Assembly (NCBI GenBank): GCA_013298865.1
Contig: JAAFJL010000002.1
Location: 1 to 64,000, forward strand
Origin: Cytophagales bacterium
GTDB lineage: Bacteria; Bacteroidota; Bacteroidia; Cytophagales; Spirosomataceae
Direction: 5' to 3'
Length of the DNA stretch: 64,000 nt
Position numbers and translations under genes: made by a program. Each line of letters opens with the position of its first letter. The stretch's first letter is position 1. Below, in pieces: positions 17,745 to 26,992 of the stretch. Under the pieces are notes generated by a model that was not told the origin of the DNA, did not search any database, and was given only the letters and a program-made list of their open reading frames with translations.

Positions 17745-20700
17745 TTAGAAGGTTACATTTAGACCAAAAGTAGTTGTTCGTCCAATCGGATAACTTCCAT
17801 AATTGACACTTCTCAAGGCACTTCCATCATTTGAACGTCTGATTTCTGGGTTTCCTTCCTTATAATTTGCGATGTAAAAAACATTCCGCATACTCATGTA
17901 CAACTCAGCAGCTTTAAACGATTTGTTTTTTAGGATTTTTCCTAAATTATAACCCAATGTCAAGTTTTTTAAGGCTACATAAGAACCATCAGTTAAACGT
18001 GTGTCATTGGGCCATCTTCCTTGCGGGGTCGCTGTTACAGTCGTCGGGAATTTATAAACGCTTGGGTCGTCTCCAGGTCTAAAACGGTTTAGTAAATCAC
18101 GAGATACATTAAAATTGCCATCAACATTGTACATAATTTCTTTTCGTAAATCGAAAATTGTACCACCCAGTTGTCCTGCAAAAATGGCTCTCAGATTAAA
18201 TCCATAAGCAGTAAATTGGTTTGTCCAACCAAACATCAAATCTGGATGTGGGTTTCCGATAACAACATGGTCTGCTTGCTGTTCTAAAAGTCCGTTTCCG
18301 TTTCCGTCTAAATATTTAATTGAGCCTACCGTTGCACCTGCGTATTTCGGTATGGCAGTATTTGATAAATCCTCTGCTGAGAATAAACCTAAAATCTTTA
18401 ATCCATAGTACATTCCTATGGGCTGTCCAACTTGTGAAATTGCGATATTTGAACCATTTCCTGCCGTTCCAGAATAGAAAGTTCCATTTACTAATTCCAG
18501 AATTTTATTGTTATATTTTGAAATATTTACGCTTGTATTCCAAGTGAAATTTTTCTTTTTTACAATCAATCCATCTACTTGTAATTCAAATCCTGAGTTT
18601 TCGATTTTGCCACCATTCCCAACAATATTGCCAAAACCTGTAATCTGTGGTACAGGAATCTGATTGAACAAACCAGAAGTTTCCTGATTATAAATATTGA
18701 AAGCTACATTGATTCGTTTTTGAAACAAGGAAGCATTAAACCCAAAATCAAATTGTTTGCTTTGCTCCCAAGTAATGTCTTCGTTGGGTAAGGTATTAAG
18801 GGTATTTCCGAGCGTACTGATACCATTGAAAATATAATTTGCTTGAGTAATTGTTCCCAAGAAGCCATAGTTTACATTTCCTGCAGTAATCTGTTGATTT
18901 CCAGTGATACCATAACCGACTTCAAATCGTAACTCGTCTAATACTTTTCCTTTAATATTTTTCAAAAAACCTTCTTCTGTTACACGCCAAGCTACGGAGC
19001 CTGCTGGGAAGTTTCCGCCTTGTACATTTCGTCCAAAGCGAGAAGAACCATCTCTTCTGATTGATAAATTTAGAATGTATTTATTGTCAAAAATATAATT
19101 TGTTCTGGCAAATAATGAAAAAATACGATTCTGATTGAAGCCTTCCGAACCCGTAAAATTATCGACGGCTGTTTTCTCTACATTTGCAGAAGCTACTTTC
19201 TTTAGGTTTTCATCTAAAAGACGTTTTGCATTGATTGTTGAAGATTCCAAGATTACATCTTGTGCAGATGTCCCTACCATTATTTCAATATTATGTTTGT
19301 TTTTGACTAAACGATAACGGGCGATATTATCAAAAACTAAATTTGAAATATTTTCATTGTAGAGTGTTGCTGTAGCTCCAGTTACTCTTGGAAGTTTAGG
19401 ATTTAACTCATCTGCTGCAACCGTAGAGGGCGAAAATGCCTCTGAACGTCGAATGTTATTACTGTAAGAAATACTGGTTTTGAAGGTTAAATTTGGAAGC
19501 GGCTCGTATTCCAAAAAAGAACCTAATGTTAATTGATTTGCCAAGCGGTCTTCCGTTTCAGCTTGCAATTTATAAAGCGGATTGGTTGTCCAACTTGAAG
19601 TTAAAGGCGATGTTGTTAAATAATTAAAATTGCCGTTTGCATCATAAATTTTTGCTTCTGGACTTGCCCAGTAGGTAGAAGTCAGCGTAGAATAGGCACT
19701 AAACGTACCTGCCGCTGGATCATTGGCTGGTCTGTTTTGGAGTGTACGAGATGGACTTAAATTAAAGCCCATTTTGAATTTATTACTTAATTTCAAATCA
19801 AAATTTGCTCTAAGACTAATTCTTTGTAAATCAGTAAATTTTACAATTCCCTCTTGATTCAAATAACTTCCACTAATGAAATACTTAAAACTATCATTAC
19901 CTCCACTAATACTCATACTATAATTTTGAACACCCGCCGTTCTTGTGATTTCATCGTACCAATTTGTCCCAATTCCATATTGAGATGGGTCTAACACACT
20001 GGCTGGCAGAAGGTTATCTGGAACAGTTGTACTTATATCTTTATAAAGTGGATTGGTAAAACGAATTCTATCTATTGCCGTTTCTTTTCTGAATTGTGCT
20101 AATTCGGTTGCATTCATGACATTTGGTTTCTCAAAATCCATTGCCGAGGTCAAGCCAAAACTGGTACTGAAATTAAAAGTTGGCTTACCTGCTTTACCTC
20201 TTTTGGTAGTTACGATTATTACACCTGCAGTAGCACGAGACCCATAAATTGCTTTTGTAGCGGCATCTTTCAGGATAGAAATATTTTCAATATCCTCAGA
20301 ATTCAATAAAGCTAATGGATTGTTATTTTGGTCGTTGTAATTTTCAAAAATAACATCGTCAATCACAATGAGGGGTTTGTTATTGCCAAACGTATTTATG
20401 CCTCGAATCAAAATTTCTGGACCTGCCCCTGGAGCACCCGTTCCTTCACGCAGGGTCATTCCAGGCACTTGTCCTGCTAAGGCTTGGTCGAACGAAATCA
20501 CAGGTTGTTTAGTAATAATATCTGCTTTTACCTGTGTGACTGCACCACTTAACTCATCTTTTTTCCGAGTGCCATAACCTATGACAATAACTTCTGAAAG
20601 ACCTTTTGAATTTGAAGTAAGGCTGACATTTACTATTTTTCGATTTCCGATAGAAATATTCTGACTGTCATACCCAATTGATGAGAAGGTAATTATAGCT

Positions 20701-21263
20701 TTTTCGTCGGGTACATTGATTGAATACTCTCCTCTTGCATTTGTAGTTGTTCCCTTTGTTGTTCCTTTGATTACGATGCTTACGCCTGGAATTCCCTCAC
20801 CATTTTCATCTACCACTTTTCCTGTAATAGATTCTTCGATGAGGACTTTTACGTTTGGGAGTATTTCGGCAGCTTTAGGTTTTAACTCCAAAATATCTTT
20901 TTTATCTTTTTCACGGGGAATAATAACGAATGAATTAGGATTGATAACCTCGCATTTCAGATTTACATCAGCTAATATTTCATTCAATTTATAATCAATT
21001 TGCCCTTTAAAAGATTGAATAGCAGTCGTTTCAACTTGTACATTTTTCAGTAAAGATGCCTTGTAATTAAACCGAACCTTATAGCTATCTTCCAGATTAT
21101 CAAGAAGTTGCGATAAATTTATTTTAGTATTTAAAAATGTTTGGTTTTGCTGATGACTGAGATTCTTAGTCATTGCTAACACCTGAGCTGACACTCCTAT
21201 TGTAGTAATTACGAGTAAAAAAGTAGTGAGCCGAATTCGTCTAAAAAGTACAGATTTTGTCAT
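17745..21263 (-). CDS. SusC/RagA-family TonB-dependent outer-membrane transporter with STN domain
   Basis: 1172 residues. A signal peptide (about 1-27) is followed by an STN domain (about 45-116) and a carboxypeptidase-regulatory-like domain (ITGKVVDENGEGIPGV..., about 146-220). The SusC plug has the motif VIVIGYGTRKKDELSGAV, and a 22-strand barrel ends in an aromatic residue (VTF). It imports oligosaccharides across the outer membrane using TonB. The STN domain is the element that contacts FecR anti-sigma factors, and a FecR/ECF pair is encoded just upstream. This argues that substrate binding here switches on the locus. Confidence 0.97.
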   Translation of the reverse strand: MTKSVLFRRIRLTTFLLVITTIGVSAQVLAMTKNLSHQQNQTFLNTKINLSQLLDNLEDSYKVRFNYKASLLKNVQVETTAIQSFKGQIDYKLNEILADVNLKCEVINPNSFVIIPREKDKKDILELKPKAAEILPNVKVLIEESITGKVVDENGEGIPGVSIVIKGTTKGTTTNARGEYSINVPDEKAIITFSSIGYDSQNISIGNRKIVNVSLTSNSKGLSEVIVIGYGTRKKDELSGAVTQVKADIITKQPVISFDQALAGQVPGMTLREGTGAPGAGPEILIRGINTFGNNKPLIVIDDVIFENYNDQNNNPLALLNSEDIENISILKDAATKAIYGSRATAGVIIVTTKRGKAGKPTFNFSTSFGLTSAMDFEKPNVMNATELAQFRKETAIDRIRFTNPLYKDISTTVPDNLLPASVLDPSQYGIGTNWYDEITRTAGVQNYSMSISGGNDSFKYFISGSYLNQEGIVKFTDLQRISLRANFDLKLSNKFKMGFNLSPSRTLQNRPANDPAAGTFSAYSTLTSTYWASPEAKIYDANGNFNYLTTSPLTSSWTTNPLYKLQAETEDRLANQLTLGSFLEYEPLPNLTFKTSISYSNNIRRSEAFSPSTVAADELNPKLPRVTGATATLYNENISNLVFDNIARYRLVKNKHNIEIMVGTSAQDVILESSTINAKRLLDENLKKVASANVEKTAVDNFTGSEGFNQNRIFSLFARTNYIFDNKYILNLSIRRDGSSRFGRNVQGGNFPAGSVAWRVTEEGFLKNIKGKVLDELRFEVGYGITGNQQITAGNVNYGFLGTITQANYIFNGISTLGNTLNTLPNEDITWEQSKQFDFGFNASLFQKRINVAFNIYNQETSGLFNQIPVPQITGFGNIVGNGGKIENSGFELQVDGLIVKKKNFTWNTSVNISKYNNKILELVNGTFYSGTAGNGSNIAISQVGQPIGMYYGLKILGLFSAEDLSNTAIPKYAGATVGSIKYLDGNGNGLLEQQADHVVIGNPHPDLMFGWTNQFTAYGFNLRAIFAGQLGGTIFDLRKEIMYNVDGNFNVSRDLLNRFRPGDDPSVYKFPTTVTATPQGRWPNDTRLTDGSYVALKNLTLGYNLGKILKNKSFKAAELYMSMRNVFYIANYKEGNPEIRRSNDGSALRSVNYGSYPIGRTTTFGLNVTF

Positions 21264-21385
21264 TTTTTCAAATTTATTGGGTTATGTTTCATGATGTTTT
21301 TGGCGGATACTCACTGACAGTAAATAATCAACTGTCAGGAGTATTAAGTAAATTAATGGTCTAATGAGAATTGTTATTTTGTGAG

Positions 21386-22423
21386 TTAATCATTCGGGAC
21401 AAAGTAAATTTTATTGCCATCTTTCAATGGTTTTTGTCCGAACGTTGTACCCAAAATAAGAAGTGCTTCGTCTAAATTATTAACGGGCAATTCTCCCTTA
21501 AACTCCTGACTATCAAAGGCTTCACCTTTTAAAATTAATTCTAAACCATAAATTTCTTGGAAACGGATTTTCAAGTCTTCCATTTTTACTTTATCAAAAA
21601 TCAATAGATTTTGTTTCCAACTTGTCATTTGTCGAGCCTCTTCAAGAAGCGTTTCAATAATTTTGGAACTGGTTTTATTTGTACCGACTACTATCAATTG
21701 CCCAGGTTTTAAGACAACCTGCTTTTGAGTTTGATTCTCGATTAATTCAACTTTACCCTCATCCAATAAAACTTTGGTTTGGTTATTTCTGGCATAGACA
21801 TTAAACTGAGTTCCATAAACTTCTATACTTGCAGTTAAAGTTTTGACAGTAAATTTTCTATATTTTTTCGTTGAATTTTCTGTTATTTTTGAAACAACAA
21901 AATAAGCCTCTCCTTCTAAATGAACTGTTCGAGAATTATTCCATTCAAAACGTGATGGAACTTCCAAACGACTATTGGCATTTAGCGAAACAACTGTACC
22001 ATCATAAAGTGTAATAGATTCAATTTTTGAATATTCTGTTTGATATTTTTTTGATTGAAAGAAATAATTATACCCTAAAATTCCAGATGTCAATAAAAAA
22101 GCCACCGAAGCCGCAACAGCAAATTTTGCCCATTTAAAAAATTTAATTTTAGGATATTCATCTTCTTGATTATTCAAATGAGGAATCATCCTATCAAAAA
22201 GTTGGTTTTTATAATTTCCTGAAAACTCTACCCAAGAAGATTCAAGCCCCAAAGCGATATTTCTGGCTTGTTCAAATGGTTCTTTGAGATGAGGGTATGT
22301 ACGATAAAGCCCTCGCCAATAAGCATCAGATTCAGGAGTTGGAGTTGCAATCCAAGCCTTGAAATCTGAATCTGATAAAAAATCTTCTGTTTTGAAGGGT
22401 ACGTAGTCTGTGTAAGATTTCAT
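21386..22423 (-). CDS. FecR-family anti-sigma factor
   Basis: A 345-residue inner-membrane protein. A cytoplasmic N-terminal part (1-99) binds the sigma factor, with one membrane helix at about 100-121. A periplasmic FecR domain (about 135-235) has the pattern ITLYDGTVVSLNANSRLEVP ... HLEGEAYFVV. A C-terminal DUF4974-type domain (about 275-343) ends ALLILGTTFG. It should hold the adjacent ECF sigma factor inactive until the SusC STN domain signals substrate. It sits 67 bases after the sigma gene and 122 bases before susC. Confidence 0.94.
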   Translation of the reverse strand: MKSYTDYVPFKTEDFLSDSDFKAWIATPTPESDAYWRGLYRTYPHLKEPFEQARNIALGLESSWVEFSGNYKNQLFDRMIPHLNNQEDEYPKIKFFKWAKFAVAASVAFLLTSGILGYNYFFQSKKYQTEYSKIESITLYDGTVVSLNANSRLEVPSRFEWNNSRTVHLEGEAYFVVSKITENSTKKYRKFTVKTLTASIEVYGTQFNVYARNNQTKVLLDEGKVELIENQTQKQVVLKPGQLIVVGTNKTSSKIIETLLEEARQMTSWKQNLLIFDKVKMEDLKIRFQEIYGLELILKGEAFDSQEFKGELPVNNLDEALLILGTTFGQKPLKDGNKIYFVPND

Positions 22424-22490
22424 ATTAAGTTGTTTCTTTTAATATAGAGAAACAACTTAATGGTTTTGTAGTATAAAGAGAGGGAAGTTT

Positions 22491-23093
22491 TTACAAAAAA
22501 TGTGTCACCAATATTGAAATTAAAGATAAGTTGCTGGTTTTTAGCTCACTACGAAGAACTTTGAGTGCATTATAATGTTGAGTCCTTGCCGATTGATAAT
22601 TGATATTCATTAATTCACAAATTTGTTCGTAGCTGAAATCATTAAAATAACGGAGATAAATAATCTCTTTTTGACGTGGAGTAAGTGTTTTTATTGCGAT
22701 ATGAATACGTTCTCGAAGTTCATCGTTAATGGTAAGTTCAATAAGTCTTTGTTCTGATGATGGTTCTATCAAAAATGGCAAATCCATATTATCATCAAAA
22801 CCAGAAATAAAAGGTTGGTTTTTTCTAAAATTCTTCCCAATTCTATTTCTAAGGCTTCTCATCAAATAAAATCGTATATCATTGGGATTCGATAAGTTTT
22901 GACGGTATTGCCACAAATCTATAAAAACTTCCTGAACAGAGTCCTCTACAACATTTAAAACATTGTGTAATCGCAGTCCATAATTTAGTAGATAATTGAC
23001 ATGAAAATTATAAATACTACGATACGCCTCTACATCCCCGTTTTTAAAGGCTTGCCAAAGGTTATTGTCGATATGATTAGTGGATTGATTCAT
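22491..23093 (-). CDS. ECF RNA polymerase sigma factor (FecI/Bacteroidota type)
   Basis: A 200-residue sigma-70 family protein. Region 2 spans about 10-80, with EDSVQEVFIDLWQYR as the conserved 2.2-2.4 core. Region 4 spans about 130-185, with LTPRQKEIIYLRYFNDFSYEQICELMNI as a helix-turn-helix. It would direct polymerase to the promoter(s) of the polysaccharide locus and is controlled by the FecR protein encoded next. It is the first gene of the minus-strand series. A TAGTTTTG box lies only 8 bases before the ATG, too close to be read confidently as its promoter. Confidence 0.94.
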   Translation of the reverse strand: MNQSTNHIDNNLWQAFKNGDVEAYRSIYNFHVNYLLNYGLRLHNVLNVVEDSVQEVFIDLWQYRQNLSNPNDIRFYLMRSLRNRIGKNFRKNQPFISGFDDNMDLPFLIEPSSEQRLIELTINDELRERIHIAIKTLTPRQKEIIYLRYFNDFSYEQICELMNINYQSARTQHYNALKVLRSELKTSNLSLISILVTHFL

Positions 23094-23153
23094 TGTTCAA
23101 CAAAACTATGATAATTTTAGTATAAAGTTGTCTTATTCTGTGTGCTTTCAAAG

Positions 23154-23942
23154 TCAAAATGCAGATAACTGTTTGATTATCAATTTATTTGAAACTAAAT
23201 ATTCTGCAAAATACTTTGCCCAAGATTGATAAGTTAGTTTTGAAGGATGCACACCATCACTAAAAAAATCGGAAGGATTAGCATCTAAATCAAGAATTTT
23301 CGACCAAGTTTCTAAAGTGATAACTTCTGAATAATAGAAAACATTTTCTTGATTTTTGATTAGTTTTTCTAATTCCTCACCTAAAATTTCTACCAAATTT
23401 CCCAAAACAAATTTCATTATTCCGGTAAAAGCAGGAAACTCTTTTATTGGTGGCATATTCAAAAACACAATTGGAGTTTTAGGATATTTCTGCCGTAGTT
23501 CATCAATCAGTTTTTGGCAGTTTTTCTTCCAATAATAAGGTAAATTGAGCGTAAAAGCGTCATTACCACCCGTTCCTATAACAATTAAATCAATGTCTTT
23601 TTCTATAATTTGAGGCACAATTGCTTCGCAGATTTGTTTTGCTGTAAAACCACTTTTGGCAAAAACTTCCCACGAAATGTTTACTGCAAGTTTAGAAGAT
23701 AATTCTTTTGCCAAAGTTCCTGAAAAGCCTTCTTCGTGAGTAGCAACACCAATTCCTGCAACCGTACTTTCTCCAATGGTGATTAGTCGCAGGGTTTTCT
23801 CAAAATTTGCCGAAGCTAAACCTTTCGTTCCAGTCGCTTCTGGTAAATCAGGCACAGATTGTCGGACGTTTTTTCCTTGAAAATATAGAATTGGTAAAAG
23901 CGGAATACTCAAAACTACTCCAAACGCATATTTAAGATTCAT
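23154..23942 (-). CDS. SGNH/GDSL-family esterase
   Basis: A 262-residue SGNH hydrolase. Block I is ITIGESTVAGIGV with the serine nucleophile. Block III is VIGTGGNDAF with the oxyanion Asn, and block V is SDGVHPSKLTYQSW with the Asp/His pair. The N-terminus (YAFGVVLSIPLLPILYFQG) is one membrane anchor or an uncleaved signal. Such enzymes deacylate lipids or acetylated sugars; the substrate cannot be told. It is on the same strand as the sigma factor 60 bases downstream but shows no functional link to it. Confidence 0.88.
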   Translation of the reverse strand: MNLKYAFGVVLSIPLLPILYFQGKNVRQSVPDLPEATGTKGLASANFEKTLRLITIGESTVAGIGVATHEEGFSGTLAKELSSKLAVNISWEVFAKSGFTAKQICEAIVPQIIEKDIDLIVIGTGGNDAFTLNLPYYWKKNCQKLIDELRQKYPKTPIVFLNMPPIKEFPAFTGIMKFVLGNLVEILGEELEKLIKNQENVFYYSEVITLETWSKILDLDANPSDFFSDGVHPSKLTYQSWAKYFAEYLVSNKLIIKQLSAF

Positions 23943-23988
23943 GATGTTTTTTCTTGAAATCTAAACATGAAAACTTAGAATGGAAAAT

Positions 23989-24015
23989 TTGTTCTAACAA
24001 ATTTTGCTATATTTG
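23989..24015 (+). promoter_or_regulatory. putative Bacteroidota promoter of the MFS gene
   Basis: TATATTTG at 24008-24015 fits the -7 consensus TAnnTTTG. A TTG at 23989-23991 stands 16 bases before it, slightly shorter than the usual spacing. It lies 28 bases before the chosen ATG at 24044, which supports that start over the longer frame beginning at 23954. Confidence 0.45.
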
Positions 24016-24043
24016 TTCAGTCTCAAATTCTTCAAAAATAACC

Positions 24044-25345
24044 ATGCAAAAAAATAACCCTAAAACACTAACCGCTTGGACAATGTACGACTGGGCAAAT
24101 TCTGTCCACTCGCTCACGATAACTTCTGCTATTTTTCCGATTTATTTTCGTGTTGCAGCAGTTATGCTTGGTGCTGCAAAAGGAGATAAAAAAATTGATT
24201 TCTTGGGTTTTCATGGTATTGAAAATAGCGTAATTTATTCATTTGCAGTCTCTTTCGCATTTTTACTAATTGCATTTTCTGTACCATTAGTTTCAGCGAT
24301 TTCGGATTATACTGGTAAGAAAAAAGCCTTCATGAAAATGTATTGTTATATCGGAGCAATTAGTTGCATTGTTTTGTACTTTTTCGAGATTGGTAATTAC
24401 TACCTTGGAACTTTTGCATTCATTTTTTCAATAGTCGGCTGGGGAGGAAGTATTGTATTTTACAACTCTTATATTCCTGAAATAGCTACCGAAGACAAAT
24501 TTGATTCGCTAAGTGCAAGGGGTTTCACTATGGGTTATATTGGAAGTGTTATTTTATTAATTCAAAACCTCACAATGGTCTTAAAACCAGAGTGGTATGG
24601 CAATATTAGTAGTGAAATGGCATCAAAAGTCTCTTTCTTAACAGTGGGTATTTGGTGGATACTTTTTGCCCAAATTCCATTTAGTTTATTACCAGAGACT
24701 CAACATCCAAAGAAGCAAGATGGAAGTTGGTTTTTAAATGGCTTTAAGGAATTAAATAAAGTTTTTCACGAATTACAGAAATTGAAGATTACCAAGAAAT
24801 TCTTATTAGCTTTTTTCTTTTACAACATGGGGGCTCAGACAGTTATGTACTTAGGGGCTTTGTTTGGTGGAGAAGAATTAAAACTACCTACTGATGCACT
24901 GATTATTACTATTTTATTGATTCAGTTGGTTGCAATTTTGGGTGCTTACATTTTTGCAAAAGTCTCAGAAAAAATTGGGAATACACGCTCTCTTTTTTGG
25001 ATTGTAGTCATTTGGATTCTTGTCTGTATCTGTGCCTATTTCGTTTACACAAAAAATCAATTTTATGGACTTGCCACTGGTATTGGCTTTGTGATGGGTG
25101 GTGTGCAATCTCTTTCACGTTCAACCTATGCGAAACTTTTGCCAGAAAATACCCCAGATACAGCTTCATATTTTAGTTTTTATGATGTTTGTGACAGGAT
25201 TTCAACAGTAATTGGTACTTTAATGTTTGGGGTTGTCAACCAAATGACAGGAAGTATGCGGATGAGTGTTTTGGTATTAACTGTAATTTTTGCCGTTGGA
25301 GGAATAATACTTTACACGATTCCATCGAAAAGTGTGTATAAGTAA
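24044..25345 (+). CDS. MFS transporter, UMF1/Atg22-like family
   Basis: 433 residues when started at MQKNNPKTLTAWTMYDWANS. The frame is open from 23954, but the MYDWANSxxS motif near the N-terminus is where family members begin, and a promoter box lies inside the longer version. About twelve membrane helices can be read. A loop SDYTGKKK follows helix 2 and is the MFS motif-A equivalent. The vacuole effluxer-like UMF1 family exports small solutes such as amino acids in fungi; bacterial substrates are unknown. A tRNA gene follows 28 bases after the stop. Confidence 0.9.
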   Translation: MQKNNPKTLTAWTMYDWANSVHSLTITSAIFPIYFRVAAVMLGAAKGDKKIDFLGFHGIENSVIYSFAVSFAFLLIAFSVPLVSAISDYTGKKKAFMKMYCYIGAISCIVLYFFEIGNYYLGTFAFIFSIVGWGGSIVFYNSYIPEIATEDKFDSLSARGFTMGYIGSVILLIQNLTMVLKPEWYGNISSEMASKVSFLTVGIWWILFAQIPFSLLPETQHPKKQDGSWFLNGFKELNKVFHELQKLKITKKFLLAFFFYNMGAQTVMYLGALFGGEELKLPTDALIITILLIQLVAILGAYIFAKVSEKIGNTRSLFWIVVIWILVCICAYFVYTKNQFYGLATGIGFVMGGVQSLSRSTYAKLLPENTPDTASYFSFYDVCDRISTVIGTLMFGVVNQMTGSMRMSVLVLTVIFAVGGIILYTIPSKSVYK

Positions 25346-25357
25346 GCATTCATTTTC

Positions 25358-25365
25358 TATATTTG
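25358..25365 (+). promoter_or_regulatory. putative -7 box of the tRNA-Val gene
   Basis: TATATTTG matches TAnnTTTG and ends 8 bases before the mature 5' end of the tRNA. No convincing -33 TTG is seen at the right distance. It is the same octamer as in front of the MFS gene. Confidence 0.4.
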
Positions 25366-25373
25366 TGAAGAAA

Positions 25374-25448
25374 GGGTTGTTAGCTCAGTTGGTTTAGAGC
25401 GCCGCCTTGACAGGGCGGAGGTCGTTGGTTCGAATCCAATACGACCCA
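25374..25448 (+). tRNA. tRNA-Val (anticodon GAC)
   Basis: A full cloverleaf can be drawn. The acceptor arm is GGGTTGT with ACGACCC (one G-T pair), and the D-arm is TAGCTCAGTTGGTTTAGAGC. The anticodon stem CCGCC/GGCGG carries the loop TTGACAG, giving anticodon GAC. The T-arm is GTTGG/CCAAT with loop TTCGAAT. The discriminator is A at 25448 and CCA is not encoded. Confidence 0.96.
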
Positions 25449-25494
25449 CAAAGTCTTCAATATTTTGTGGTTGCGACTTTAGGGATAGTATAAG

Positions 25495-26019
25495 TTAAGA
25501 TTTAGGTCTAAATTCTTTCATAACTTCTTGACTACAAATCAAATAAGGACCTTCAATCAAATCTATACAATAAGGAATTGCAGGAAAAACTACATCTAAA
25601 CATTGACGAATTGCTTTGGGTTTTCCTGGAAGATTTACAATTAAAGTTTTATGCCGAATTCCCGCAGTTTGCCTTGAAAGTATTGCAGTAGGAACGTATT
25701 TCAAACTCTCTTGTCGCATTAATTCCCCAAAACCTGGCATCATTTTCTGGCAAACTGCTTCTGTTGCTTCAGGAGTAACATCACGAACAGCAGGTCCCGT
25801 CCCACCAGTGGTTACAACTAAACAACAACCGTGAATATCTGCCATTTCAATCAGCGTTTCAGAAATCAAATCTTGTTCATCAGGAATGACACGATACACA
25901 GGTTCAAATTCAGACACTAAATATTCCTGCAAAGTCTGCAAAACTGCTTTCCCAGGAATGTCTTCATAAATACCAGCACTCGCACGGTCTGAGATGTTTA
26001 TAATTCCAATTTTTATCAT
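25495..26019 (-). CDS. mog: molybdopterin adenylyltransferase (MogA/MoaB family)
   Basis: A 174-residue protein of the MoCF_biosynth fold. It adenylates molybdopterin before metal insertion in molybdenum cofactor synthesis. It starts with IGIINISDRASAGIYED. It has the nucleotide-binding motif VTTGGTGPAVRDVTPEAT and the later NLPGKPKAIRQCL, both typical of MogA. No other cofactor gene lies in the window. It stands 26 bases downstream of the Rpn-like gene and convergent with the tRNA. Confidence 0.9.
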   Translation of the reverse strand: MIKIGIINISDRASAGIYEDIPGKAVLQTLQEYLVSEFEPVYRVIPDEQDLISETLIEMADIHGCCLVVTTGGTGPAVRDVTPEATEAVCQKMMPGFGELMRQESLKYVPTAILSRQTAGIRHKTLIVNLPGKPKAIRQCLDVVFPAIPYCIDLIEGPYLICSQEVMKEFRPKS

Positions 26020-26045
26020 AATTTTTATCTTAGACGCAACATAAG

Positions 26046-26888
26046 TTATTTCTTTTCGTCAAGTTTCTTCAAAAGTTCTGCAATTAACTGGTCTTTTTCA
26101 GTTAAGGCTTGATCTTTCTCTTTTATAACTTTTGATTGCTCCATTACTTTTTCCCTCAAGCCTTCTGTCATTGCATCAACAGTCCTCCAAGCCTCCTGCT
26201 CATTTTCTATCATTTTACGTTCTTCGGGATTAGTTCCTGAATGATGTAAAATTTCTGTGATAATCTCTACTTCTTCAATATCCGTACTATGTTTAAACTC
26301 TTTTGTAATTTTTTTGTCATCAATAAAATTAGTCTGCTCAAATACACTCAAAAGTTTATCAAGTCGTGTTTGATAACGGTCTGTAATTCGATTTACTTGA
26401 ACAATAAAACTATCATGTGTAAGTTTTTCAACAAAATCACTCTTACCCTCAATAATTTTTTTTTCAATCAAGTCCCAATAATTTCTCTCAATTTTCATGC
26501 AAGCCGAAGAAATTTCTGGTAGTTTAAAACCTAAGATATAAATAGTCGTAATGGGAAGAATTACTTTCTCGTCGTTTATGACATCTTCTTTTTTGTATTG
26601 CTCAGCCAAATAATTACGAAAACGCATCAAATCAATATGATTTTTAGCTTTTTGAATCTCAATAAGTACTTTTTTGTATTCGCCAGAATCAGTTTTAATA
26701 GTAGCAATAAAGTCAAGCCTGAAAACTGCAAGTCCCGCAAGTTCATCAACATAAGTAAACTCCTGGGGTTTTACTTCAACTGTTTCAATAGTCTGTTCTA
26801 AAAGTGTTCCAATGAAAAATTTTGCAACTTTATCATTTTCCATCATTCGCTTGAAAACTACATCATATATTGGATTCGCAATAACCAT
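26046..26888 (-). CDS. Rpn/PD-(D/E)XK nuclease-family transposase-like protein
   Basis: 280 residues. It starts with ANPIYDVVFKRMMEN, the signature start of the Rpn/PDDEXK_2 family. A nuclease core follows with D in VFRLDFIATI and the E-x-Q/K motif in KVLIEIQKAKNHIDLMRFRNYLAEQY. The last about 40 residues are a charged coiled coil built on EKDQ repeats (KEKDQALTEKDQLIAELLKKL). Family members are DNA endonucleases that promote recombination, or solitary relics of transposases. There are no flanking inverted repeats, so it looks like a stand-alone gene. It lies 104 bases downstream of the YyaL-like gene. Confidence 0.85.
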   Translation of the reverse strand: MVIANPIYDVVFKRMMENDKVAKFFIGTLLEQTIETVEVKPQEFTYVDELAGLAVFRLDFIATIKTDSGEYKKVLIEIQKAKNHIDLMRFRNYLAEQYKKEDVINDEKVILPITTIYILGFKLPEISSACMKIERNYWDLIEKKIIEGKSDFVEKLTHDSFIVQVNRITDRYQTRLDKLLSVFEQTNFIDDKKITKEFKHSTDIEEVEIITEILHHSGTNPEERKMIENEQEAWRTVDAMTEGLREKVMEQSKVIKEKDQALTEKDQLIAELLKKLDEKK

Positions 26889-26992
26889 CTCTTTTTTGTT
26901 AAGTATTTGTAAATTTAAGTATATTTTTTAGGTCTTCAAGTATCTTTAATGCCTTTCTATCTATAACAAGAACTAACAAAACTGAAGGTTAT

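Noticed and set aside
21269-21276. TAAATTTG on the minus strand just before the SusC start
   Set aside because: It is only 5 bases from the ATG, so it would give a leaderless message. There is no TTG at the right distance.
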